From Argopecten irradians (Eukaryota > Mollusca > Bivalvia > Pectinida > Pectinidae), in the NCBI RefSeq assembly GCF_041381155.1, contig NC_091135.1, forward strand, positions 55,317,997 through 55,381,996: a stretch of DNA of 64,000 nt. Reading direction: 5' to 3'. Below the pieces are notes generated by a model that was not told where the DNA came from, did not search any database, and worked only from the letters and a program-made list of their open reading frames with translations. The translations under genes were made by a program, and so were the position numbers. Shown here piece by piece: positions 9,493-22,990 of this stretch (within the stretch, counting starts at the first letter, position 1; every line of letters begins with the position of its first letter).

Positions 9493-12400
9493 AAATCGAT
9501 CGAGGGCGGCCATGCAACACCTCCTTTACAGATACATGTCAATAAAGGCTGATGAAAACATTAGCTAGCTAGTGCCTCATAACCAATTCTGATGGTAATA
9601 TGAAGCTTTATATTAACTTCATTTAGGATCACAACATAATCAGTTTGCTTTTAATTGCCTTTCAAATACATACTAAGGCAAATTACCCTAACATATTTAA
9701 TGAATTAAATAATGCAATTTTAAAAACAAAACTGCACTACAATATTATGAGATTTTAATGTGAAATGCAAAACTGGTATAAAGCTAAATCTCAATTCAAG
9801 TTATAACAAAATTAGGTTTGACCACAGCTAGGTTTGTTGGTTTACAATGTTGACTCCTGTATGATACATTGGAGTAATAAGTACAGCGTTGTTCCCTATT
9901 CATTTATTCTACTTCTAAAGCCAAGAGGCCTTCAGACTGATTGAGAGATGCTCAGATATTCTTGATTGTCAAGTATGGCCACTTTAGTTTGTCGTGTTAC
10001 GGCTATAAATTGGAGGAGCCTGCAGGTTACACAATGTGGTATACTAAGTACTGGCGTGGCGTGGCCCACAACTGCTCAGGAAGTGCTGAGAGGCTCAAGA
10101 TCACTCAAAATATCACATGGCAAACAGTTTCCTGTACAAATGGCTGATTGTAAATATAATTGTAACAAGGATACTGTACATGTATGTGGGCCTGTTGTAC
10201 TCTGAGGTACAGATATTTAACGATCACAATCATCAGACACTGGATACTGTCTCCTGTCTCTAGTTTAGATCAATATATTTATATGTGCATGCATATATGT
10301 ATTGATCTACAAAAGAGGTCCGATTGCAAGGACTTTATACAAGTACCACTACACCACTATATTGGTCGTCTGAAATCCGAAACACTTCCAACATATCACC
10401 ATACATGTATATCCATTTTGGCACTCAGTCTGTCAGGAACACATATATAAGAGACAATAAAATAAACTAACTACCATATAAATCATGCATGGAGTAATAT
10501 GACACCCATTGGGATAATAAAATTCACAATCTTAGTAAAGGACCAAGTCATCCTACTTTGGCCTTGAAGAAAATAATGTTAGAAAAATATACATACTAGT
10601 AGCCCATTTAACTTTTTTTAAGAAATGTACTACAGCTTTATATCACCTTGGAGTCAGTCAGGACCAACACTTCATAAAAATTAAACTATTTATTTTTTAA
10701 ATTATTTTAGATTATTGAATTGAACCCATAAAATTCAAAAATGTTGTCATGATTTTCTTTATAACCTTTCTATACATGTACATATCTTAAATTTACTACA
10801 TGTACCTGTGTTTCAAGGGACAAATTAAAGTTGAGATGTTTATACTCATGAAATTATCACAATTGGTAAGACTAATTTCATGGGGATTCAAGCTTTCTAT
10901 CTAAGGGTAGTATTTTATTACAGGAAAAATAATAATTTGAATATTGTACAAAATAAAAAAAATCATAGGTTGGTGACATTATTTGTTTACCTGTACAGCA
11001 TGCATGCACATACAGCTTGTATGTCATGCCCTGATAGTAGTGTTGGAAGTTAGAACAAACATTTGCCACTACATTTAAAAGCAGCCTCGAGCTTGCATAC
11101 ACACACACATATATATACATTGCAATTGGTATATATCATGTGTGTTTGCCAGACAGAATTTTAAGTGTTTTCACATCCAGTGACTTGGATTTGGTTCTGT
11201 ACATGTTTTCTATTTTTTCCCCTTTGGCCAGACATCATAGCCTGTGCTTCTACCTGGGTTATTAACCAACATTGTACAAATTCTGTGCATTTTACTTAAA
11301 GAACCCCTGTAAAATACTATTTTTAGAGAAATTTATCACCATATTATCTATAATTATATTGATATTATATATAGCACCAAATCCTCCATCTGTGGAAATC
11401 CCTTATATATCACTACAAGTAATTAATTGTTCTTCCTGTCATTCTAGATCTCTGGACTGAAGAGATTTCTACTTACATGTGGATAATAGCATATTATGTT
11501 TCTACTTATTCCATCTGATGTACATTGCATATATATATATATATATACAAGTAGATTACTCAGAACACACTAGCTTTTACTTACCTCTTCCGATGCTTGC
11601 AAATTTAATTTGTTTGCAGCAAATTTTTAGCCTTTAGATTCACATATATAATGCATTGATGAAAACATACCACTTGACCAGAAAAGTACAGTACTGTATA
11701 TATATACACTTTAGAGGACTTAGCATACAGCTTTTTGTAATATTTTATGCGAGGTTTGACTGAATACCCTAGAGAATTAAGATTCATTCAAAGTTGTTTT
11801 CAGTATTTTGAATACCCGGGGCTATCATATATACATGTTCTGTTGTAAAGAAAATCTTGCAAACTGACTTTCTATTATCGTATTTACCTAATTTGTTCAA
11901 ATTAACTCAACACCTTGTAGATGACTTTAACAAGCAATATGATGCATTCAGCATTTGTATATTATATATTATAGTTATTTGTCCTTGCAGAACGGTAGTG
12001 ATTGCTACATCATGTTTTGTGACTCCCAAGGACGATAATTAATATTAACATTAATATCTGCAGCAACAAGGATCATTTTGAAGACAGGCGGGCATGACGC
12101 CGACTTTAAAGACCACGAGTTCAATAGTCTTGAAATTGACTAATTTATTTGGACCAGAAGAATAAGGTCATTGTACAAAGGGTGTTACTAAAGGCAGGTT
12201 TATCAGTAGATGTTGTTTTTCATAATTCATGTACGTGTATAAACCGGGTAATATTAATGGAGAATGGTAGACAGCTTAAGGTAGATCTTTTTTTTCCAAC
12301 TTGTATCTTATATTTGCCACAATGGCCCCCTGGTCTATTATCTTGGCACTCAGATAAACATAAAGTCTGTACATGTGATGACAGTAACTTTTGTTGAGAT

Positions 12401-12531
12401 GAAGAGCTACTGTTAAACAGATATAACCAGCTGTATGTAGCTCACACAGGCATGTACAGCCTGCCTACAGCAAGCTAAAAATACTGGAGGGTTTGACCTG
12501 CTGACTGGTCAGCTGGTAGCTAGCTACTTAC
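9493..12531. other. non-coding, probably MTSS1-like intron 2
   Basis: This lies beyond the donor of MTSS1-like coding exon 2 and holds no further recognisable I-BAR exon on the minus strand. It contains (AC)n/(AT)n runs near 11095-11120 and 11528-11547. The ORF at 9941-10147 shows no family signature or splice context. Confidence 0.45.
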
Positions 12532-12593
12532 TTGAGGGAGGAGTGAAGTTTGGCTGCTTTACTGGTGAAGTCCTCCCAGATAAACGTACTGCC
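12532..12593 (-). CDS. MTSS1: MTSS1-like coding exon 2
   Basis: 62 nt between ttcag (acceptor ending at 12594) and GTAAGT (from 12531). It encodes 'STFIWEDFTSKAAKLHSSL' and ends in phase 2. Confidence 0.85.
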
Positions 12594-15500
12594 CTGAAAC
12601 ACAAGATTAACACAAACCAATCAATACAGTTAGAAGCAATATGAAAGGCTAATAATTAAATTTGTGATGGCAAACTGAATATGATTCTTTTTAAACAAAG
12701 TACTGTAAAATATAGAATTTGTAAAGACTTTGAGATGGTTTTGCACTCGATGACCTATAGTCCTTGTATGAAAAAAAGACCACAAAGGTCATATCATGAT
12801 CGCATTTGATAAGTCGTCCCTGTATGTACGATATATTATAATCTTCCAATATCAGGATGCATGCAACCAACATCTTTATGTACCTAAATGTGTGTGTATT
12901 AGTGTCAATAAACTAGATTAATTAATTGTAATAAGGACAATGCAACTAACTAGCATACTAATTCAATACTTACTGTCCTTAATTACAACGAATCATTCAC
13001 TGATTATATTTCATTTTTATGATCCTCTATAAGGTGGTTCACCTTCAGGAAGAAACCTTGATGGGAAATGAATTTATCAAATTTTAACCATGAATGTGTT
13101 TTAAGTGTGTTCTATTTTGTTATTCAAAGTTGTTTTTACTGAAAAACCACTTTAGTTTGGTAAGGTGCACATATACCAGTAGTGGCCTCAAATTAAAAGA
13201 GACTGTTTCATGACTATACATCATATGGTCTATATATATGCATTTATTATTCATGAATATAGACCATTCATATTTTACAAAAATACTTCCCATTCTTAAC
13301 AAATAAGCCTAAGACTGTGTAAGAGTACTGTCAGAGATATGGACACAAAGAAACGATACATAACCAATCACACAAGCATCTGGCATTTAAAACAAAGATG
13401 GCCTTTCTGATTTAGACTGGAGCAGCTGACATATCTTGAGCTGAGAAGTTAGAACAGAAGTTTCCTACAGAGGCTGATGTGTGTGGAGATGAGGAATGTA
13501 GATAGAGTGACTTATCAACAGGAACCACCGGCCAGGATATGAATCATAATATATAGCACTATAACAGCTATATACAGTATTTAATATGTCTTACATAAAG
13601 CAACTAATACTGTCTTTAGTACAAGCTTTATACAGTAGCTATACAGAATTGCCAACATGTGTCACCTGTACAAGTGTAATAGAGACAAAGAAGCGCGGCA
13701 CATATATATGGCTGAAAAAAATGCCTTTACAGCAACCACAATTGGGGCAATGTCATATGTTGTGTATGCTTTGTGACATGTATACATATTTAAACACATA
13801 CACATGTACTGAACTTCTGGTGACATAACCCTAACTCTTTATATTTAGACCACATTAAAACAAAATGCACTCTTGCAGCTGCTACTATATGGGGAAATTG
13901 GGAAAGGACAACTTATATTTTAAGGAAGAAAATTGCCACTGTTCAGAATTACAAAATAAAACAGTTTGGGAGCTTAGCAAAAAAATAACCCTTATGGGTC
14001 ATTTAAACTTGCCCAAATCTAATTATAAATTCCCTAGAATTGAAAGTGATATAATGTTCTGAAACACTTACAGGAACAGTAATATGCATAGCAAGCTTAC
14101 TAATAGATTGGATTTTAACCCAGGCCAGCGACCTTTTAACCTCTAGAAAAGGCATTTTGATCTGCAAATTCATGTGTATTGCCATTTAGAGTTAGATCCT
14201 CTTGCAGGTAGGATTTGATTGTGACAATATTATGAATATATATTTTAAGTTATGTAATTACATAAGAATTAATATATAGACATATCTACACCCAATAGCA
14301 TTTCATTTCAAAATATTTTATTAAATCAAAAAAATTCAATTTTGGATCGGGCAGCAAAGCCTCTATGTGTCTTCTCCACAGTGACATGATTTGACACCTG
14401 CATATATATATGTAAATTTATTTAGAAGCTTAAGCTTAAGAGCAGATAACTCTTTGATCATATATCCTTTCGACGGCCGGCAGGATTCGAACTGGACTCT
14501 ATTTTGATAGTAGGTTATTACAAATGCCATCTATGAAATCAGTTTACATCTAGATTACGGTTTGATGCCATTTTCACGATGATAACAAACAGCACACACT
14601 ACAAACAAGTAAAAACAGTCACCGGAAGTCCCCTAAAGGTCACCACGCACAGGTCATGGAAGGCAGAAACCTGCGCGTGGGACTTGTTTTTTTTTTTGTT
14701 TTTTTTTAAATCGGTGCTATTTTCCCCTTCCTTTCCCCTTTCTCTCTATTTTCTCTTACTTTGATATCTCTTCTATCGTTTAAGACCATCTGCATGTCTG
14801 TATCTTGATAATTAAGCTCACAACGACAGGTTTCCAGGCACACACTAAAATCCGGGTTTCAGACCTCAATTTTTGACTTATTTGGGCATGTTCAAAGGTG
14901 ATTTGTGACGTCACTAATGCAATGACCGAATCGATATTGACATGCTATATAGGGATGAACATCTTCTTTTCAAAAAACTAGTATTTAGTTTTCAACGGTC
15001 TCAGTGGGGCTCCAGAAGGGTGCATGAAATGGGGCAAATGCATAATTACGCATAAATACGTTACGGCCGTCCAAAGGATATAGTGATGTCCGGATAATGG
15101 AAAATCTCCCGGTTTTCGAGTCGAAATCATAATAAACCATTGTGTAGACACATTTTATGAAATAAAAATAAGTTTCTAGCCGATTTTGAGTTTTTCTGTA
15201 TATCCTTTCGACGGCCGGCAGGATTCGAACTGGACTCTATTTTGATAGTAGGTTATTACAAATGCCATCTATGAAATCAGTTTGCATCTAGATTACGGTT
15301 TGATGCCATTTTCACGATGATAACAAACAGCACACACTACAAACAAGTAAAAACAGTCACCGGAAGTCCCCTAAAGGTCACCACGCACGGGTCATGGAAG
15401 GCAGAAACCTGCGCGTGGGACTTGTTTTTTTTTTTTTTTTTTTTTTTTTTTTTGAAATCGGTGCTATTTTCCCCTTCCTTTCCCCTTTCTCTCTATTTTC

Positions 15501-18500
15501 TCTTACTTTGATATCTCTTCTATCGTTTAAGACCATCTGCATATCTGTATCTTGATAATTAAGCTCACAACGACAGGTTTCCAGGCACACACTAAAATCC
15601 AGGTTTCAGACCTCAATTTTTGACTTATTTGGGCATGTTCAAGGCAAGGTGATTTGTGACGTCACTAATGCAATGACCGAATCGATATTGACATGCTATA
15701 TAGGGATGAACATCTTCTTTTCAAAAAACTAGTATTTAGTTTTCAACGGTCTCAGTGGGGCTCCAGAAGGGTGCATGAAATGGGGCAAATGCATAATTAC
15801 GCATAAATACGTTACGGCCGTCCAAAGGATATATACCAACACTCGAGAGCAGATAACTCTTTAATCACTTACCTACACTCAAGAGCAGATAACTCTTTAA
15901 TCACTTACCTACACTCAAGAGCAGATATCTCTTTAGTTATATACACTCAAGAGCAGATAACTCTTTGATCATATGTATACCTACTCTCAAGAGCAAATAA
16001 CTCTTTAATCCCTACACTCAAGAGTATATAACTCTTTAATCATTTACCTACACTCAAGAGCAGATAACTCTTTATTAATTTACCAACACTCAAGAGCAGA
16101 TAACTCTTTAACCCTTTACCACATGTAAGCGCCTTTGGGCGCAGATAACTCTTTAATCATTTACCTACATACACTTATAATTAAGAACACATAACTCTTT
16201 AATCATTTACCTACACTCAAGAGCAGATATCTCTTTAGTTATATACACTCAAGAGCAAATAACTCTTTAATCATTTACCTACACTCAAGAGCAGATAACT
16301 CTTTAATCATTTACCTACTCTCAAGAGCAGATAACTCTTTAAATATACCAACACTCAAGAGCAGGTAAATCTTTGATTATTTACCTACACTTATGAGCAT
16401 ATAACTCTTTAGTTTATACCTACAATCAAGAGCAGTTAACTCTTTGATCATTTACCTACACTCAATAGCAGCTAACTCTTTTGTTATTTACCTACAATCA
16501 AGAGCAGATAACTCTTTAATCATTTACCTACACTAATGGGCAGGTTACTCTTTAGCTATATACCTACACTCAAGAGCACATAACTGTTTAATCACTTATA
16601 TAATTACCTACACTCATGAGCAGATAACTCTTTAATCATTTACCTACATACACTCAAGAGCACATAACTCTTTAATCATTTACCTACACTCATGAGCAGA
16701 TAACTGTAATCATTTACCAACACTCAAGAGCAGATAACTCTTTCACACAAATAACTGACTGAATTGAGCAAAAGTAGATATAGTTTTATACATAGAATAG
16801 TTGCATTGATTATCAGCCATGGTCGGTTTTGACAGTGACACTGATCATATAATTACCACATATGTATATACTCTTCTGTATCTATATAATTTTTCACCTT
16901 TGAGTAGTTAAAGATTCAATGTATCAGTATCAAAACCAAGAACTAAGTATCCTCTTGACTTGTCACAATCAATGCAAACTTTCACAACTCTTGAAACAAT
17001 TTTTGGTCTATGACATGGAAAAGATACACATATCCAGACCATAGTTCAAACCAGACTGATGTTATAAATTAAATTGATCTTAAGTAATATTTATACATAG
17101 ATATAAATTAAGATTGGTTATTTTGCAAGTCTCTAGAAGATCAATTTAAAATTGTCACAGAGATATTTTGCTGAATTATTTTTGTCTCTAGATAAGATCA
17201 ACTCGCCTAGGGGAGATAATCTAGTACAATCTATCAACAAATTCAGTTAAGAAATTAAACTCTATCAACAACTTGAGTCTGGTGGCCATGCATGTCCAGT
17301 CTAATACAAATTATATAACCTTCATCTTTATTTGTAGGTACAGGGGCCTGGCAAGTTGAGATCTAGATCTCGTATTATAACATTTATGGTACATGTATTT
17401 AGTTGCTATATACAGGGCGTATTTTATAATTACCATACTGCAGACCATGAACCAGTAATGAAAGGATGGGTCTTGCAATACACTTACATGGTCTATTGCC
17501 TTATTGGGCGCTACTCCAGTTTGCTCCTGTCTATCACAGTATTCGATCAGTCAGTTGGCCCAGCTGACATGCACCAGATCTTATTTCTACCATATGTAAA
17601 AACCTACTTCATCATTATTAATTTGATGTGGATTTGAAGAGGATAGATGCCTACTTAGCAAACCTATAACAACATTACCGTATTATAGATGCCTGAACCC
17701 CTCCATGCTTCCATGCAGCCATGGGATAATATATAGGTAACAGTACATTGTATATGATTAATTTTCTATTTCTAGTTACCGCAACAATTGTAGGATGTTT
17801 TAGGGCAAGTTCAGAGCACTTATTTTCAAATTTTGATGAGTCCCAGTGCAAAGAAATATTGATAGTTCAGAAAATTTTGTTGAGTTCCAAAGGAAAATGT
17901 TGAGTCCAGGACTCGTCTATGCAAGACTAGTCCCATAAATCGCAGTTAGGTGAAAAATATGCTACATTTTACCATCTATATCAAGTGATATAGATAATGA
18001 GTGTCTATGTTTATGTATATTGAGAAGCTGCAGTATGTCGGTATTTGTCCAGGTGATATTTAATTTAAGCAGTATACAATATATTCCTGGCTCGAGACAA
18101 AATATTTATGGCTTTTTTTTTGCATCATAACTAAAGGCTGAACATGAGACATTACCAAAGGCGATATAAAGGGAGAAGAAAGACACTCATAAACAAGAAT
18201 CAAGGGAACAGAAAGCCAGAAACTGAATCATGGTCTCTGACAAAGTTGCCCCTACCACAACTTGCAACTGAGAGCCAATACAAAGAAGTATTCTTTGTCA
18301 TTTGAGTGACAGAGACCAAATATATAACTATACGTACAAGCCCCACCAACTGACTACTGGAGCTTTAACAGAGTAAAGATGGTCTCAGTTTTAGTTTCCT
18401 TGTTAATGCAATGTGGATGGTGTTGGTGGTAGAGGGTAAGATTCTCAGTTTTTTTGCATTATTAGTCTACAACTACAGAGAATCAAACTGTTTATTACAG

Positions 18501-20582
18501 TAACAAGGACATCACAGTGATTATACAAATATATGGGAAATGAAAACTAACAAGAGACCCATGGGCCTTAACGGTCATCTGACTATTGGCACAATACAAC
18601 ACCTCAAAGAATATAGTAATGGCAAACAATATTACAAAAGAACTCTTTTATTAAAAGAAGTACAGGTTCTGATATATTTGATGATTTAGACCATGAATGA
18701 AGGTCCCTTGATCCCCACCATGCTACAAATCCAATATCCAGTCTCTAGGCCTCTTAGTTATTCACAAGAAGTCATTTGAAAGATTTTAGCTTATTTGACC
18801 CCTTTGACCTTGAATGAAGGTCAATGCAAGGTCATTTTTTTAACAAACTTTGTAGCCTTAGCCCTTCAACTCAGCATGCAGCAGGCCCAATATCAGGTCT
18901 CTAGGCCTCTTAGTTATTTACAAGAAGTTGTTTAACTTTTAGATTTCAGCCTATTTGACCTCGGTGACCTTGAATGAAGGTCAAGGTCATTTATTTGAAC
19001 AAACTTGGTAGCCCTTCATCCCAGCATGCTACAGGCTAAATATCAGTACCCTGGGCCTTTCGGTTATTGAGTAGAAGTCATTTGAATGAAAAGTTTACGC
19101 AGGGAAAATAGCGCATGACAAGTTAAGGGACGATGCATGATGCCTGACCCTTCGGGTCAGATGACCTAAAAATGTCTAAGACTTAAGATGCCCACAATTT
19201 CATATATGGAATATCAAACATAGACTAATTGGAAAGAGTCGGACGCGATAAGATGAACAGACACACTGAGTATTTATAAATATATGTATTTGTGGGGTGG
19301 GAGTAGGATGGCACTGGAGTGCCTGAGAAGGGGGGTGTTTAATATAAACTAGGTAGCTAGGCGGGGGGATAATTATTCCATTTAGGTCTGATAATGCTGC
19401 CAGCTATCTACCAATCCTTACAATGGTGGGTACATAAAAATGTCTTGACTTGTGCTGAACAGCTGATGCATGGCCTCATCAGTGATACAGCAGAAATATT
19501 TGTGTTTACCTGTAATAAGACTTTACCTGCTGATGTACCCTGTATAACTGTGTACACCTGAGTTATTACTTACCTGCATCTCTGCAAGCTACCTAAGGTA
19601 GAATTGTCATTGTGACCTATTTACAGCTGTCACTTCAATAATCATTATCTATATGGCCACACACCTCTTTACATATTTACGAAACAGTGGTGACCTAAAA
19701 AGCGCCAGACTACCACTACCCATATTACTTGTCACAACTTCTACGTGCAAAGCATAAATCAATTTCTCTACTGTTTAGATCTTAACGGCTGGCTTTTCAA
19801 TTTAACTATCAGCTGACTTCTACGAGCTCTCAAGGCGCTCTGAACGTACCTTCAGCTGGTACTTATAATGCACATATATGTACCATATTCATCTGGGCGA
19901 CAGTCTGAATGCTGTAATATTATGCACTTCTATTACTAAGATCTATAACATAATTACAAATATCAAGATATGTGCTAGACCAGGACAGATTGTCACTTGG
20001 TCACATTAAATATTCACCAATAATAAAAGAATCATAGCTATCGATATTAGCAAACCTGGTGGTTGGAAGGATATAATTTGTGTCTTATCTGGGACTTGAT
20101 CAATTCTAGTATCTGGGTCGGGATTTAGATGACAATCCAAACTTCCGGAAACCTCTCAAGTTATGAGCATAGCAGTTTACACACACAGGAAATTCTGTTT
20201 CCTTGGAAAGTTGTATGTAACCATGGATTCACAAAGGCGTATGATATCTCAATACGGTTGCAGCTAGACACAGCACTCAGTAAACCTACCATTCAAATGT
20301 ACTTGGGGAGCTGGGGGGATTAATGTTATCAAAAGAGACTGGGACTAGAACACGGGGTCTCTAATGCCTTCGAGCTACCGACGCTGTCAATGACATGCAA
20401 CTCCCTCATCGTACCCCGGGGAACACAGCGGGCCCACAAAAGGGGCGGCACCCTTGCAGCGCGACCCCCGCGGAGTGAGAGGAATCTGGTAATTCGTTAC
20501 AGTGTATACGTACCCTCATATCGTTGACTATGGTCTGAAAAAGACCTCCGAGTGCTGTACAGTCTTTGTCTATACACTCCAT
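12532..20582 (-). CDS. MTSS1: MTSS1-type I-BAR protein, 5' part of gene (2 coding exons)
   Basis: Metastasis-suppressor/ABBA-type proteins bind PI(4,5)P2 membranes with an N-terminal I-BAR (IMD) domain, induce protrusions and regulate actin through a C-terminal WH2 motif. Two coding exons join in phase 0: 20514-20582 encodes MECIDKDCTALGGLFQTIVNDMR in outline (start Met, then 'ALGGLFQTI'), and 12532-12593 encodes GSTFIWEDFTSKAAKLHSSL. The vertebrate MTSS1 N-terminus has the same order (ALGGLFQTI, then a 'WEDF..KA.KL' segment); IRSp53/BAIAP2 starts quite differently. Donors (AGG|GTACGT; CAA|GTAAGT) and the acceptor (ttcag|GGC) are canonical. The second exon ends in phase 2. The rest of the I-BAR domain and the gene body are not seen and should lie left of position 1. 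MTSS1 versus MTSS2-type cannot be resolved; invertebrates usually have one ancestral gene. Confidence 0.85.
12594..14429. other. MTSS1-like intron 1, 3' part
   Basis: AT-rich intron sequence with no recognised mobile element apart from scattered short AT repeats. ORFs at 13586 and 13865 lack any family signature. Confidence 0.45.
14463..15080. mobile_element. 618 bp TIR MITE, copy 1
   Basis: The ends TATCCTTTCGACGGCCG and CGGCCGTCCAAAGGATA are inverted repeats with one mismatch, flanked by TA (14461-14462, 15081-15082). That is consistent with a TA-inserting (Tc1/mariner-type) non-autonomous element. Inside is a T-rich tract and a short GGATTCGAAC box near the left end. No transposase frame. 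Confidence 0.7.
15201..15831. mobile_element. 631 bp TIR MITE, copy 2
   Basis: Nearly identical to the copy at 14463-15080, with a longer poly-T and a 4 bp insertion. It has the same inverted termini and TA flanks (15199-15200, 15832-15833). The 118 bp between the copies (15083-15198) occurs only once, so this is not a simple tandem duplication. Confidence 0.7.
16750..18551. other. MTSS1-like intron 1, central part
   Basis: No recognised repeat or exon. The 93-codon plus-strand ORF at 17356-17637 has no recognisable domain or flanking splice logic. Confidence 0.4.
18552..19169 (+). mobile_element. pearl/Helitron-like element, short family B copy
   Basis: The left terminus AAGAGACCCATGGGCC is followed by TTAACGGTCATCTGAC. 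About three cores with 'gaccttgaatgaaggtcaa' follow, then 'aaaagtttacgc' and the hairpin around gacccttcgggtc, ending CTAA (19166-19169). It is a compact, nearly end-to-end copy inside MTSS1-like intron 1. Confidence 0.75.
19170..20513. other. MTSS1-like intron 1, 5' part
   Basis: Mostly plain intron. Around 20336-20480 the base composition turns GC-rich, and the minus strand holds GGTAGCTCGAAGGC followed by GTGTTCTAGTCC. These are weakly A-box- and B-box-like and may be an old tRNA-derived SINE fragment, but no duplication was found. Confidence 0.35.
20514..20582 (-). CDS. MTSS1: MTSS1-like coding exon 1 (start codon exon)
   Basis: 23 codons from ATG at 20582; phase 0 at the donor (GT at 20513-20512). 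The conserved I-BAR N-terminal helix 'TALGGLFQTIVNDM' fixes the start Met. Confidence 0.85.
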
Positions 20583-22190
20583 GGCGAATCGTTAGGTATG
20601 AAACCCAAAGGAAACCGGTGAAGTTCTTTACGCTTGATCCGTGAAGAACATAGGCCTAATATACACACACACTTCCGTTCCAAACAAAGATGAAGACGTT
20701 GATTTTTACGTAATAATCCACATAAAACAACCGATACACTGTTTCCATACAGTCGAGTTATTAAATCACCTCAACGAACTACACTGCCTGTATAGGCAGA
20801 GTGACAGATCGGCCATATCTGATACACACAGTTTATCCATATTTTCTGAACAATCATGCATCAGTGCTTCGTGTTCGTGTTCCTCCGTTTCCGCTGGGAG
20901 AATTACACACACACACATACACACACGACTGTAAACCACGTGATGCCCTGGTGATGTTTTGATTGGCTGAGCCGGAAAGTGACGTGAGGACTGGCTCTCA
21001 TTCATCGAGCACACGAGCCTGCTAATTAATTGACTTTTAAAATAATACTGTTAACGGCCTTAAAACAAAATTAATCTAATATAGCTGGATAAAGTAATGG
21101 CAAATATTTAACTTTTCAACCAAATTCATTAGAACTGAACAAATTCAGTAGTCCGGAGAGGATTACGTACAAGTCAATCCTACATGAAGACATATCCATG
21201 TATGTGCAATATTTGGGATAGGCTTAAATAATGATATAACATAAAAGTACCTGTGCATTTCATTGTTTGCTTTGTCGAAAGAAAAAAGAAGACACGTGAA
21301 AGGAAAAAAGAAAACACGAACATTGTCCCTTTCCGTGCATTTTTTGTGTGAACGTGAATGGAAGTCCATGCAGTCTCCGCTACACGTTTGATCTATTTAA
21401 TTAATTATTAAACGCGCACCTGTTGTCCTTTCTTATAAATATGACAAATTGTGCTTATTGAATTAATAAGATCTGATAAAGACTTAATATTTTCTACTAT
21501 ACCTCATTACAAATATTCCCTGACGTGAGTAATATTGAGTGTTTATAAATAGTTATGCTTTTTTACTGTGGGGACGATAAGATATTTTCGAGGGCAAGGA
21601 ACCAGTTAGAATTATTTGAATATTGTGTTGTTCGAATCTATATATTTTCAACACACTGTGACACGTTGAAGATGAAATTTAAGCGATATATATCATATCA
21701 GAAACATGTATACATATGTATATATGTTTCTGATCAGTATACAACCTACATATGTTTCTGCCTACATACAGACTTGGATTTACATATGATGCAGACATGT
21801 GGTTTGTTTCCCCAACTAAAAAAGTACATTTTTGCATGCCGAACATAACTTGATTGTGACGTCACATTACAGACAATCAACCTGGGACGATCCCACTACC
21901 GTCACCGAGTCCGTTTCAGCCAGAAACATATTTTATGTATGTATGTTTCTGTTTACAAAGATTTTTTTTTTATTAAAACATACATGCATTGCATAATGCA
22001 TCTAAATTGTGCTCCTTTATATATTCTATGAAACTCTATTCGGACAAAAGCTACTAAATGTTATATGAAGCGATGATACTAATTGATGACTACGTGTATT
22101 TTACACACGCGTACGATACGTCTTTAAACTGCTACATGTATGACCGAAAAGTCCGTATGATTGTTTGATTAATTAACGTCCTATTTATAT
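20583..22190. other. upstream region of the MTSS1-like gene
   Basis: Expected to hold the promoter and 5'UTR of the minus-strand MTSS1-like gene. A (CA)n run lies near 20890-20925. Short hairpins with cagaaacat/atgtttctg arms lie at about 21699-21734 and 21918-21951. No second gene was recognised. Confidence 0.4.
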
Positions 22191-22337
22191 ACTATTGCCT
22201 TCTTTCGAGGTCACTGTGGCATCTCACCATATTGTTGTCGAGGGATGGCATAGTACCCGAGCCGGAGGCGAGGGTTACTATGCCATCACAAGACAACACT
22301 CGATGAAACCATAGTGCCCTCAAAAGAAAGCAATAAT
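22191..22337. repeat. foldback (inverted-repeat) element
   Basis: Imperfect inverted arms (tattgccttctttcgagg against cctcaaaagaaagcaata) enclose a second internal hairpin (tggcatagtacccgag / ttactatgcca). It looks like a small foldback MITE. Farther right, 22690-22750 holds three ~18 bp tandem copies of 'aaaccatagtcccgcggg'. Confidence 0.5.
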
Positions 22338-22832
22338 GTTTTTAGTACATAACGAATTGAAAAAAATGATAGGACAAACAATTATGTACGATCACCAATA
22401 ATAATTTATTTAAACGGGTGCGGCCACGTCTACTGTAACGTTTAGAAATGTCATGGTTGGAGGCGTCTAAATACATTTTCCGGGCACGGAAATCTTTGAA
22501 AATACTCACTGCATATATTTCGTTGCCTGCTCAGTTCAATTTGCTATTTGTTCTTTTGTAAATTCGTCAGCATTCAAGTTTCCAAACCGTGACATTTATG
22601 TTTGTAAAACGTCGTCCGCACACAGCTTGTTTGCCAGTGGACAGCGCAGATAGCGACAGTGACGTCATTTTCTTCAATATGACGTTCGTAACACAAAGCG
22701 CGCCAAACCATAGTCCCGCGGGAAACCATAGTCCTGCGGGAAACCATAGTCCCGGGACTATGGCTAAATAATGCCCGGGGGCTGAGCCAATGAAAACGCG
22801 AAAAAAAAGTCACGTTATGTACTAATAACAGA

Positions 22833-22990
22833 GCTCTATGGTCATGTAAGGACGGCATCCCATGTATGCGGTGTGTTGCGTGTATGTTGTGTGAGGTGCG
22901 TGTTTTGGGAGACTGCGGTATATATTCAGGTTGTGTCTTCTTGTATAGTGGAACTGTTGCCCTTTTTATAGTGCTATATCACTGAAGCAT
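22833..22990 (+). repeat. partial copy of the SINE-like repeat of 1838-2330
   Basis: It matches the 1872-2015 part ('ggtcatgtaaggacggcatcc', 'gggagactgcggtata', 'tagtggaact-ttgccct') without the left module or the 3' end. Confidence 0.6.

Larger units (their letters stand above)
14430..16745. repeat. ~37 bp minisatellite, interrupted by two MITEs
   Basis: Degenerate tandem copies of a ~37 bp unit with 'cactcaagagcagataact' and 'ctttaatcatttacctac' run from about 15838 to 16745 (about two dozen copies). One more copy (aagagcagataactctttgatca) sits at about 14437-14460, directly left of the first MITE, so the MITE pair interrupts an older continuous array. The array lies in MTSS1-like intron 1. 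Confidence 0.85.

Noticed and set aside
17356-17637. Plus-strand 93-codon frame
   Set aside because: No domain, no splice context, inside an intron of a minus-strand gene.
12532-20582. IRSp53/BAIAP2-type I-BAR gene
   Set aside because: That family has a different N-terminus; the 'ALGGLFQTI' and 'WEDF' blocks match MTSS1-type proteins.
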